Source: Obelidium mucronatum (taxonomy: Eukaryota > Chytridiomycota > Chytridiomycetes > Chytridiales > Chytriomycetaceae). From it: a stretch of 14,942 nt of DNA. Of this stretch, positions 7,889-14,942 are shown piece after piece. The notes under the pieces were generated by a model that saw nothing but the letters and a program-made list of their open reading frames with translations, was not told the DNA's origin and ran no database searches. The stretch spans positions 1 to 14,942 of the forward strand of contig JAIVFH010000548.1 in assembly GCA_025765595.1 (NCBI GenBank). The letters are read 5' to 3'. Position numbers and translations under genes: made by a program. Within the stretch, counting starts at the first letter, position 1; each line of letters starts with the position of its first letter.

Positions 7889-9962
7889 TTATGTAACCCA
7901 AAAATCCTTGTGCATGGGATCATTGGTTTTGGCAAAAATAAATGCCCTGAGTTTCTCGGCTGCTATTGCTGGATCTAGCTTGGTGATGCTTTGATTTGGA
8001 AGGGGGTGATTAGAAACAGAGATAAAGAGTGGGAAAAAAAGTGTAAAAAAAAACTCAACTCTTCTTCCATATTCAGCCGCCATACATCTCCATCAGCAAC
8101 AAAGAAACGATGTTTCCATTCCTGTTCTCGTTCTTCTCGCAGTTTGCAGATTTTGCGTTGGTTTTCTTCAATCGCGGTTTTTTCAGAGGTTGCCTCGTCC
8201 AAGTTTTTCGATTGGATTCCCTTGGTTACTTTTTTCCAAAGTCTGTTTTTTATTTTCATTTTTAGAAAGGGGAGTATAAAACGAATCGCCATCAAAATAA
8301 AAAAAGACAATATTTTTTTGTTTACCTTCTGCTTTCAAAAGACTCCATTTCTGCTTCCGGAGGAACAACTTTCCCATGAATCTCTGCCGAATTGGCATCA
8401 AACAACAATTTCCGATTAATATTCGCAACGGAGCTCGTCGTCGAGCTTGTGGGTGGAGCGACAGGAGACACTTGCAAAACTGCACTACTCGCTTGACTGA
8501 AAAGTCCTTGAAACGCTGACATTACACTCCTCGTTGTCGTTGTTGTTGCTCCCTGTTCTTCACCACTACTTCGCGGGAGAACCGCAGCAGCGACACCCGT
8601 AGACAACCTCCTCGTTCGACTCAACGTACTATTGGGCGACGGAGTCCCCGAAATACTCCTCCTCGAAGGCGAATGCGATGCAGAGGCAGACTTTGTCATG
8701 GTGGTGGTGGCGGTGGTAGTGGTGGAAGCCGCCCCAATATCCACCTTCTCAATAAACAACTCATCACTCCACTTCCCAGATACATGTGCAACCACAACAA
8801 CCCCGCCGCCGCCGCAACGTTTCTTGATATCCCCTTCAACAACATTCAACGTGCGATCACTGAAAACCCCCCTCGTTTTGAAATCCAATTGAACACTCAA
8901 ATCCGTTTGTTCACATGTAATCGTTGCATGGTCTCCCAACTCCGTGTACATTGTCCCAAACAGGATCCCACGCGCGTACATGTTGGGGAAGGTTATCGTA
9001 TACCGCTCAAACTCGTCCTCGTCTCCACCACTTGCGCCGCCCAATGCTGTTTTGAATTGAATCCGCGTACTCCCTTGCATAAGCGTTGCAGCGCTGTTCC
9101 CCAAGAACCGCGATTTGGGCCGCAAGTCTCCTGAAATGTGGAACTGGTGGTGTGGGTTGATGTACGCGTAGGTGGAGATGGGTGGGTGGTGGGAGACTTG
9201 TTCGCAAATGTAGAAGGAGGTGGTTTTGTCGGGGAGGGTCCATGTGCAGCGGAAGAATTCTCCGAGGACGGGGTTGTATGGTTTTTTGACGCCCTATTTT
9301 TTTTTTACCAAAAAATTAAGATATCGCTTCTTAAAGGGGGGGCAGAGCACTAACCTTGGGTCTGATATGCCATCCGGAGAGGAAGAAACGCGTTATACCG
9401 ATAAATCTGTCTAGTGGATCAGGTAAAAGAGGGATTCTACAAAAATAAAAATGTGGGGGGTGATAGTACGTTATTAGATGGTATATTCGTCCAAGACTGT
9501 CAGACTGTCAGTCCCATTGTTTTTTTTTCTCTGCCAGGTCGAAGAAAAAACAATTGAAGAGAGATTTACCCAGTGATCAGATCGGGATGAGACATGAAAT
9601 CCGTTATCCTCTCACACATGGAACGGGTTTCCAATACAAATGTGGGCAGAGTCACTCTAAGCGATAATACCCAATTTAAAAAAAAAAAAAACACGCCAAT
9701 AAAAAAAAAAGCCTTCTTACTTGTGCAAATCCATTCCATAAGTCAGCTGAGAAATGAGAGAAAGCAAAATCGAACGGGGTTCATCGTCAAGGACTTCCAC
9801 ATCTGTTGAACTGGTTGTACTTGTGCGGTGGGGGAGGGACTTTGTGCTTATAAACACGTCTTGATCAGTGTCGTCTTCGATTTCTAGATTGTTGTTGGGC
9901 GTTGTATCGTTTGCTGATGCCGTGGGTGGCGTTTCAGGTATCACAACGATCGATGATGCCAT
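7889..9962 (-). CDS. Oxysterol-binding-protein-related lipid transfer protein, six exons
   Basis: Soluble sterol/phosphoinositide exchange protein of membrane contact sites. Exons: 9962-9721, 9656-9570, 9436-9355, 9293-8326, 8242-8060, 7988-7889; all phases agree, about 553 aa, no frame breaks. After an acidic, probably disordered N terminus of about 60 residues, the OSBP domain runs: SILLSLISQLTYGMDLHK, TLPTFVLETRSM, FMSHPDLITG, DPLDRFIGITRFFLSGWHI, KKPYNPVLGEFF, the family signature EQVSHHPP (about residues 168-175), FPNMYARGILFG, SGKWSDELF, then ESRRLWKKVTKGI, IEENQR and EWKHRFF near the C terminus. It has no PH or ankyrin domain, so it is a short-type ORP. A Ser/Thr-rich insert of about 100 residues (encoded about 8410-8740) lies between the SGKW strand and the RRLWKKV helix; it contains SPSRRSIS-like candidate phosphosites. 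It converges on TBL1. Confidence 0.95.
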
Positions 9963-10306
9963 TGTTGATAATTTATAAACGTATTATAATAAAAATAAAG
10001 GGGGACTTGACCAAATGCTATCAATTGAATTTAAGGAATAATAAAGTTGACGAGGAACAGCGAAAACTAGTCAGTAGTCCAGACTGTAGCGACAGTTCCC
10101 ATTAAAGTAAGAAAATCTCTGGTTTCTTGACAATTCTTTGGAAATCCCAAGAATTACTCAAGTTACTAAACTCAAATTAGGCATTCGACTGGGAGTGGGT
10201 GGAGCAGTTTGGTGACACTCAAGAATGTTCAGTACTTTTTTTTGTGAAGCACGTTTTTTTTTTTTGAACGCGCCCCTTAAAAACTATTTTCTTATCTGAA
10301 AACCAA
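9963..10306. promoter_or_regulatory. Divergent intergenic region, OSBP-related / ABM copy 1
   Basis: These 344 bp hold both promoters of a head-to-head pair. The sequence is A/T-rich, with a T run at about 10254-10264 just upstream of ABM copy 1. I see no tRNA box pattern and no convincing open frame. Confidence 0.5.
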
Positions 10307-10688
10307 ATGGTGTACACCATTGTTGTCCATCTGTACGCCAAAGACGACCAAGAATGCATTGAAAAGCTCTCTGCAAAGCTTATTGAGGCCAGCCAGGTGT
10401 ACAGCAAGGACAAGGAAACCATCTCGTGGTTCGTTATGCAAGACCACATTGATAAGCGCGCGTTCACGATTGTGGAAAGATATGAGCATGAAAGCGTGAG
10501 TCTTTATATCTTTCTTTTCCTCTTTGTATTCACAACGTGTTGTGTGCGGCAAATAGAGCCAGCAATATCACTTGGGAAACCCATACTGGAAGACCTTTGA
10601 TCCATACGTCATTCCCCTTCTCGAAAAACCAATGGATCTTCGCAGATTCCACGAACTGGACACTAAGGAAACCGTCCACACTTTGTAA
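10307..10688 (+). CDS. ABM-fold protein, copy 1 (antibiotic biosynthesis monooxygenase-like)
   Basis: Exons 10307-10495 and 10557-10688 flank a 61-nt intron (GTGAGT to AATAG) and give 106 aa, the usual size of single-domain ABM proteins. These are small dimeric alpha+beta barrels; known members include quinol monooxygenases and heme-degrading enzymes, while many have no assigned substrate. Visible pattern: VYTIVVHLYAKDD, KLIEASQVYSKDKETISWF, VMQDHIDKRAFTIVERYE, NPYWKTFDPYVIPLLEKP. No signal peptide, so probably cytosolic. The intron interrupts after Glu-Ser at the same codon and phase as in the two downstream copies. Exon 1 differs from copy 2 at 16 of 63 residues. The C terminus is longer than copy 2 by several residues (DTKETVHTL). 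The reaction cannot be deduced from sequence. Confidence 0.78.
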
Positions 10689-10727
10689 ATCGTTTTGTGT
10701 CTGTTTGTAAGAAAATGAAAATGAAAT

Positions 10728-10733
10728 AATAAA
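10728..10733 (+). terminator. Polyadenylation signal AATAAA, ABM copy 1
   Basis: AATAAA lies 40 bp after the ABM copy 1 stop codon, a typical place for a cleavage and polyadenylation signal. Confidence 0.55.
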
Positions 10734-11104
10734 GTATAGCGTGTCCTATTTAAGTGAATTTAGGAGAACCAACAACAGCGAACCAACCACATCAAAAAAA
10801 GTACTCAGCAATATGGGCAAGGTTCCGATTAAGTGGACGAAGCAATGTTTGGTGACTTGGACTGGGCGAGGCCATGTTATTCCTAATATTTCGTTTCTAG
10901 AAAACCCTTTTTCTTTGATCCACACAATTACACACAATCACACTAAACAGGAAGCGGTGCTGGACATTTAACTTCTCTCCTAAGTAAAACAAAGCAAACT
11001 AGGGGCCTTTTTCCGTTGTGAGGAAAATCTGTAGACGGGAAAATTTAGTTCTAAAAATAGCTCTTTTTCCATCTTCTTCCCTCCCCACACCTAGCCCCTA
11101 TACA
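10734..11104. other. Intergenic region, ABM copy 1 / CENP-L-like
   Basis: About 370 bp with no recognised gene. An ATG at 10813 opens a 52-codon frame to 10971 (MGKVPIKWTKQC...) with no recognised family; it may be chance or a small unknown gene. A pyrimidine-rich stretch at about 11060-11097 precedes the next start codon. Confidence 0.4.
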
Positions 11105-13006
11105 ATGGACATGCAGTATCCCCTATACGGCCGTAGCATCTCTGCTGCGTCAGGTCCAACACCACCAGGCCAGTCCTCGCCACCGCCGCCATCGTCCCCT
11201 CTGCCTCTCCTACTTCCGCTGAAACAAGCACTAGCCAATGTTGCCTATGGAAACGCAGCTTTGTGTGGCGTCATCGCATCTTCTCCGAGCCGAACAAACT
11301 CTCTCTTGACTCCCGAGTCGGAGAGTGCGCAAGACACAGCTGCTCATGAGGTTACAGTTCCGGGTCGCTCTGTGAACGTGGGTTTGAAACCAGATGCTTT
11401 TATCGGTGGTGGCCGTCAATCTACAGGCAGCGGTGGTGTGAACCATTTTTTGCGGTTGACACCAGAGCTAGATCAACCAGATTCAAACCAACGTTTGAAT
11501 CAATATCCTATTGTAAATAGTTGAGTTGTGGTTTTTTTCCTGTCCAAAAAAACATTTCCGTTTGACATTGTGTAGTGTTGGCTTTCTGCTGTGTCAAGGA
11601 GAGAGAGTGTGTGTGTGCCCATTGTCCCCAGTGTTTCAGAAAAAGTGCCACCCTTATCTAAAACAACCGCCCCAAAAATTTTTGTTTTAGATTCTTTTTC
11701 CAAAGCAGTTGATGCAAATCGCAAACTGATACCATCGTGGATGAAGAAAACCAAGAAGTCACCTCAAAAGTCAGAAGGGCGGGATTCTCAGCGTTTCAGA
11801 ACTTCTTCTTCTTCTTCTTCTTCTTCTTTAAGGGAAAAAATTGAATTACAAAGATCTGTGCCTTTGAGATCTTTTGTTCCTGTGGCAACTTGTAAGTCAC
11901 ATGTTTACTGAAGAGGATTTGTTTTTTACCTCTTTTTATTTTTTTTTCTTACCAAATTTCTCTCTTGTAGCATTTGATATTCTAGCTGCAAATGCATCAG
12001 GTGAGTTTTGTCTTTTTTCTTCAATTTTTTTTTTAGAGATTTACCAAGTATGTTTTTGTCAATCTCTAAATCATCAATTTTTTGATTTTTAGTACTTCAC
12101 AACATCAACTGGAGGTTATTTAAAATACAAGATGCTGTCATGTTTGATTTCAGGCTTCTCCGACACTACCAGCAGTCATTGATTAGGACACTGTCCAATC
12201 ACGTTAGCATCGCAAGCGAGCTTGTACGGACAAGGAATTCTTATCCAATTAGGCTGCAAGATTTTCAAGTGTCCTTTGTCCACAATGATCATTTAGGTTA
12301 GTTTTATTTTATGATAAACCCTGAAAAAAAATTTTAAATTTCTTTTTTTGAAACTCCCGATCTAACAAGGCATTTCCATCAATATTGTCTCCATGACTTT
12401 TGGCACAGTCCAAGCCAAAATGATTGAAGAAATCAACAACTCAAGTGACGAACCAACAAGAGAGTACGGCCTGCTACTTGTCAGTGGTAGTCGTGATTTG
12501 CAAGAAGCGCTGTTTCAGTGGTTCCATATTGAATTCAATGTTGTGATTGAAAAATTGTCCATCACCCCTTCGGGTATGGAGACAATCATGAACACGTGTT
12601 TTCTCTGTGGTGGTATAGAGAAGGCGTTGTTGGGGGCGGTTTGTCCAGCAAAGAATTCGAATGACCCCTGCTCAATTGAAATCCTACTGAATAATGTTCA
12701 ACTAAGGGAATTCAAAGAAAAAGTATGTGATTTACGAGAAAATATTGTTTTTTCGAGTTGATGTAAATTATTTTCTAGGATGTCGCAAATACCACCAACT
12801 CTACCTGGTATTGCAATGTTCCCGTGTCGACAACTTCATGGGTGACATTAATGGCCATGAGGAAACCCTTGCCCAAGATGCAAATTGTTAGTATCAAAAC
12901 TGCATATATGACACTATCATCAAGTGGTGGGCCATCAATCACGTTTGAGAAGGTTATCCCAGTCAAAGTTTTGCTGACAATCTTGTCATGTTTGTCAAAT
13001 GTGTAG
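11105..13006 (+). CDS. CENP-L-like kinetochore protein, six exons
   Basis: CENP-L (yeast Iml3) is a subunit of the inner-kinetochore CCAN, paired with CENP-N. Exons: 11105-11512, 11576-11891, 11971-12000, 12093-12296, 12370-12722, 12779-13006; phases agree, about 512 aa, no frame breaks. The first half is Pro/Ser-rich and probably disordered, with an eight-Ser run. The second half has the family's order of features: an NINWRLFKIQD start and VMFDFRLLRHYQQSL helix, QVSFVHNDHLG, SINIVSMTFG, then LLLVSGSRDLQEALFQWF followed by IEFNVVIEKLSITPSGM (compare the CENP-L pattern of a gs...l..Wf..tFdc.i..l block), and a C terminus with QIVSIKTAYMT, GGPSITFEKVIPV and LLTILSCL. The match is by pattern and topology, not by long identities. 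The 30-nt exon 3 is supported mainly by phase and splice sites. It could be another protein with a similar fold. Confidence 0.62.
11803..11829 (+). repeat. TTC/TCT trinucleotide repeat
   Basis: About nine TTC units within CENP-L-like exon 2, read as a run of eight Ser codons. Confidence 0.75.
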
Positions 13007-13228
13007 TTATGGTTTTGGCAAGTCAGCGCCCTTGTATTATTATTATCAATTTTGTTTTTGTTGCTGGCTGCCAAAAGAAAAGAAAAGAAAAGGAATATAC
13101 CCGGAACTAATATAAACAGTATGTCTTTGAAAGAAAGACATATGTTAAACTCTCTGCCCCCTTTTTGTTATTTAAAAACGTGCTGCCTGACCATTATCGA
13201 TAAGAAAACGAGGTGGTAGAGAAACTCA
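13007..13228. other. Spacer after the CENP-L-like gene with an inverted repeat
   Basis: This stretch holds the CENP-L-like 3' UTR, an AAAAG-type purine run at about 13075-13092 and a perfect 9-bp inverted repeat described separately. No gene is recognised. Confidence 0.45.
13120..13142. repeat. Perfect 9-bp inverted repeat
   Basis: TATGTCTTT (13120-13128) and AAAGACATA (13134-13142) are exact reverse complements around a 5-nt loop (GAAAG). It lies about 115 bp past the CENP-L-like stop, so it may form a hairpin in that 3' UTR. Confidence 0.5.
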
Positions 13229-13396
13229 ATGTCTATGAATACTCACAACACCAAGAACAAAGAAATTGAACCTTCAAAGACTTCCATGTTGAACAACGCT
13301 TACTTTTCTCCAAAAGTGGTTCTTGAATGGAACAAAGTGGTCATCAATGAAGAAACAGGGCTGCAAGGCACATTGTCACACGTCCCAACCAATTAA
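13229..13396 (+). CDS. Possible small protein of 55 codons, unrecognised
   Basis: An uninterrupted frame from ATG 13229 to TAA 13394-13396 (MSMNTHNTKNKEIEPSKT... ending LSHVPTN). Its composition is balanced, charged and free of homopolymers, unlike the surrounding spacer, and resembles real coding sequence. No signal peptide or membrane segment is visible and I do not recognise the family. It ends tail-to-tail with the racemase-family gene; the two stop codons overlap in the palindrome AATTAATT. It could also be a terminal exon whose upstream part I missed, or chance. Confidence 0.35.
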   Translation: MSMNTHNTKNKEIEPSKTSMLNNAYFSPKVVLEWNKVVINEETGLQGTLSHVPTN

Positions 13397-14126
13397 TTCT
13401 TTATTTCCAACACTTTTTTCATTGCCAAAACAGCTGAACCAGGAGTCGTCAAAACAACAACATTCCTTCCATCTAATATCTTTTCCACACTCGGCGCCGC
13501 TCGCTCCATGCTGAACTGTGACAGCAACACAACGTCGACCGAACCAACAAAATCTTGAACCTTGTTTGCCACCAGGCGATCGTGAGACACGAAATCCCCT
13601 TGATTCAAAGCCTCCATCGCTCCTGGTACATACACATAGGAAACATCCAAACTCCCAAGGGGGCATTCCAATTGATCCACTTCGATTTTCATTGACGGCA
13701 GAGTGGGAGCAAAACTCGCCAAGATCGCAACGCGAAGAGGCCGCTGCGGCTGCTGCTGCTGCTGCCGCCACCGAGAGAGACTCAAATCACGGATAACATC
13801 AAGCGCCGCTTCGTTTGGTTTCAACATTGGGATGTTTGGGTATTTTGCTTTGACGGAATCAATGTATGGGCCAAATGCCGAGCAAGTAAAAAGGATCCCT
13901 GATGCCTGCACATCCTCGATTACGTATTTACTTAATTTGTGGAAACGAGACAGAATCCTTGGACATGTTTCAGAGTGTTGTGTTTGGTATGGAACTTTGA
14001 CAGGTCTGTTGGTAAAGAATCATCGAGAATGTGGACTAATTGAGGAGATCGAGGCCAATGCTTTTCGAAAGCGGAGATGATTGGCGGCGGGGAGTGCTTG
14101 AGTGCGTGGAAGAGGGCAATTCGCAT
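13393..14126 (-). CDS. Asp/Glu racemase-family protein (arylmalonate decarboxylase-like)
   Basis: Members of this fold are cofactor-independent racemases, isomerases or decarboxylases acting on small acids. Start at 14126 (MRIALFHALKHS), then LVHILDDSLPTDLSK, RILSRFHKLSKYV, and SGILFTCSAFGPYIDSVK, whose TCS supplies the first catalytic cysteine. LRVAILASFAPTLPSM and VDVVLLSQFSMERAAPSV follow, then VVVLTTPGSAV. The second cysteine of two-Cys racemases is not evident (Ser/Gln in VLLSQFSM), so the reaction may not be racemisation. A five-Gln run is encoded at about 13749-13763. The frame shifts once near 13995 (TCAAAG): either one base is missing, giving 244 aa, or a 38-nt GT-AG intron (13995-13958) is removed, giving 231 aa. 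The gene is divergent from ABM copy 2 with a 75-bp gap. Confidence 0.77.
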
Positions 14127-14201
14127 GGTTTTTGAAATGATTTGATATTAAATATCCGTGTTCATGACGTCAAGTCAATTCAAAAAAAAAAACAGACAAA
14201 A
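14127..14201. promoter_or_regulatory. Shared head-to-head promoter region, racemase / ABM copy 2
   Basis: Only 75 bp lie between the two start codons, with an A run just before the ABM ATG. Joint control of the pair is inferred from spacing alone. Confidence 0.45.
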
Positions 14202-14572
14202 ATGGTCTTCACGCTGATCGTTCATTTATACACCAAAGACGATCCTGCTGCAATTGCGAGCGTTGCTGCCAAACTGGTCGAGGCAAGCCAAGTTTACAGT
14301 AAAGACAAGGGTACGATCTCGTGGTTTGTGATGCAAGACCACGTTGATAAGCGTGCCTTTACAATTGTAGAAAGATACGATCAAGAAAGCGTGAGTGGCA
14401 GCTATTGATCGATATTCCGACTGGGACTGGAGAGTAACAGTTGTTAACACACTTCATTCTATAGAGCTTGCAAATCCATACACAGAATCCCTTTTATGCC
14501 GAGTTTGGCGCTTTTGTTCGGCCCCTTCTCGATAAACCGTCTGACGTTCGTAGATATTTCGAACTGGAATAG
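14202..14572 (+). CDS. ABM-fold protein, copy 2
   Basis: Exons 14202-14390 and 14465-14572 flank a 74-nt intron (GTGAGT to TATAG) and give 98 aa. It is a paralogue of copy 1, with VFTLIVHLYTKDD, KLVEASQVYSKDKGTISWF and VMQDHVDKRAFTIVERYD, ending in RRYFELE. Exon 1 differs from copy 3 at only 4 of 63 residues, so these two separated recently. The intron is in the identical phase-0 position. The second exon (SLQIHTQNPFYAEFGAF) is more diverged from copy 1 than the first. Substrate unknown. Confidence 0.78.
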
Positions 14573-14584
14573 GGATGCGATTTG

Positions 14585-14601
14585 AATAAAGCTTGAATAA
14601 A
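14585..14601 (+). terminator. Two AATAAA polyadenylation signals, ABM copy 2
   Basis: AATAAA occurs at 14585-14590 and again at 14596-14601, starting 13 bp after the copy 2 stop. Copy 3 starts 52 bp later, so the spacer also has to serve as its promoter. Confidence 0.55.
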
Positions 14602-14652
14602 ATGAATTCATGAATTAAAATTGTTATTTAATTCAACCAGAAATAGACTAAA

Positions 14653-14942
14653 ATGGTCTTTACCCTCATAGTTCATCTGTACACCAAGGATGACCCTGCT
14701 GTTATTGCAAGTGTTGCAGCCAAGCTCGCCGAGGCGAGCCAAATTTACATGAAAGACAAGGGTACCATCTCGTGGTTTGTGATGCAAGACCATGTTGATA
14801 AGCGCGCCTTCACAATTGTAGAAAGATACGATCAAGAAAGCGTGAGTAGATCATAATGCTCATTACTACAAAATGTTGATCGAACTCCTTACCACACTGC
14901 AGAGCTTACAGATTCACAATTCAAATCCCTTTGCCGAGTTTG
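14653..14942 (+). CDS. ABM-fold protein, copy 3, cut by window end
   Basis: Exon 1 is 14653-14841, an intron of 61 nt runs 14842-14902 (GTGAGT to CTGCAG), and exon 2 starts at 14903 and runs off the window (SLQIHNSNPFAEF). Exon 1 is almost the same as copy 2; the differences include Val/Ile and Ser/Met in SQIYMKDK. It sits 80 bp after copy 2 on the same strand, a tandem duplicate. The start is set by the same AAAATGGT context as the other copies. Confidence 0.78.

Noticed and set aside
9840..9900. FFAT-like VAP-binding motif in the OSBP-related N terminus
   Set aside because: There is an acidic stretch followed by VFISTKS, but the match to the FFAT core is too weak to claim.
1..14942. tRNA, rRNA, CRISPR array, transposase or retroelement genes
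   Set aside because: No tRNA-type A and B boxes, regularly spaced repeats or transposase/reverse-transcriptase motifs were noticed by eye; a tRNAscan or Rfam search was not possible.

Overview
The window is nuclear DNA from a unicellular eukaryote with a compact genome. Genes are split by short GT-AG introns (mostly 50-110 nt, a few up to about 210), often with runs of A or T beside the splice sites. Neighbouring genes lie 20-400 bp apart, and several pairs are head-to-head. The gene set (NFU1, RsmH/METTL15, TRAP-alpha, TBL1, an oxysterol-binding protein, a CENP-L-like protein) is general eukaryotic. I cannot name the species. All complete genes end in TAA or TAG.

Positions 1-3842, minus strand, four genes in a row: the 5' part of NFU1 (mitochondrial Fe-S assembly, cut by the window edge), RsmH/METTL15 (mitochondrial rRNA m4C methyltransferase, ten exons including a 9-nt microexon), a FunK1-like protein kinase and TRAP-alpha (ER translocon-associated protein, ending at 3842). 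NFU1, RsmH and the kinase contain single-base frame breaks, densest in NFU1. These look more like consensus errors than gene decay, but the sequence alone cannot settle it.

Positions 5277-7503: a 53-bp A/T-rich gap separates TRAP-alpha from the divergent TBL1-like LisH-WD40 co-repressor gene (plus strand, eight exons, frame intact). Its early exons are strikingly GC-rich. TBL1 converges on an oxysterol-binding-protein-related gene (minus, 7889-9962, six exons).

Positions 9963-14942: a small ABM-fold gene (antibiotic biosynthesis monooxygenase-like), a probable CENP-L kinetochore gene, a possible 55-codon gene, an Asp/Glu-racemase-family gene (minus), and two more copies of the ABM gene, the last cut by the window end. 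The racemase and ABM copy 2 are divergent and share a 75-bp gap.

Apart from the ABM copies and the racemase, which may be functionally linked, the genes serve unrelated housekeeping roles: mitochondrial translation and Fe-S supply, ER translocation, lipid transfer, transcriptional repression and chromosome segregation. No CRISPR array, recognisable mobile element or convincing RNA gene was seen.
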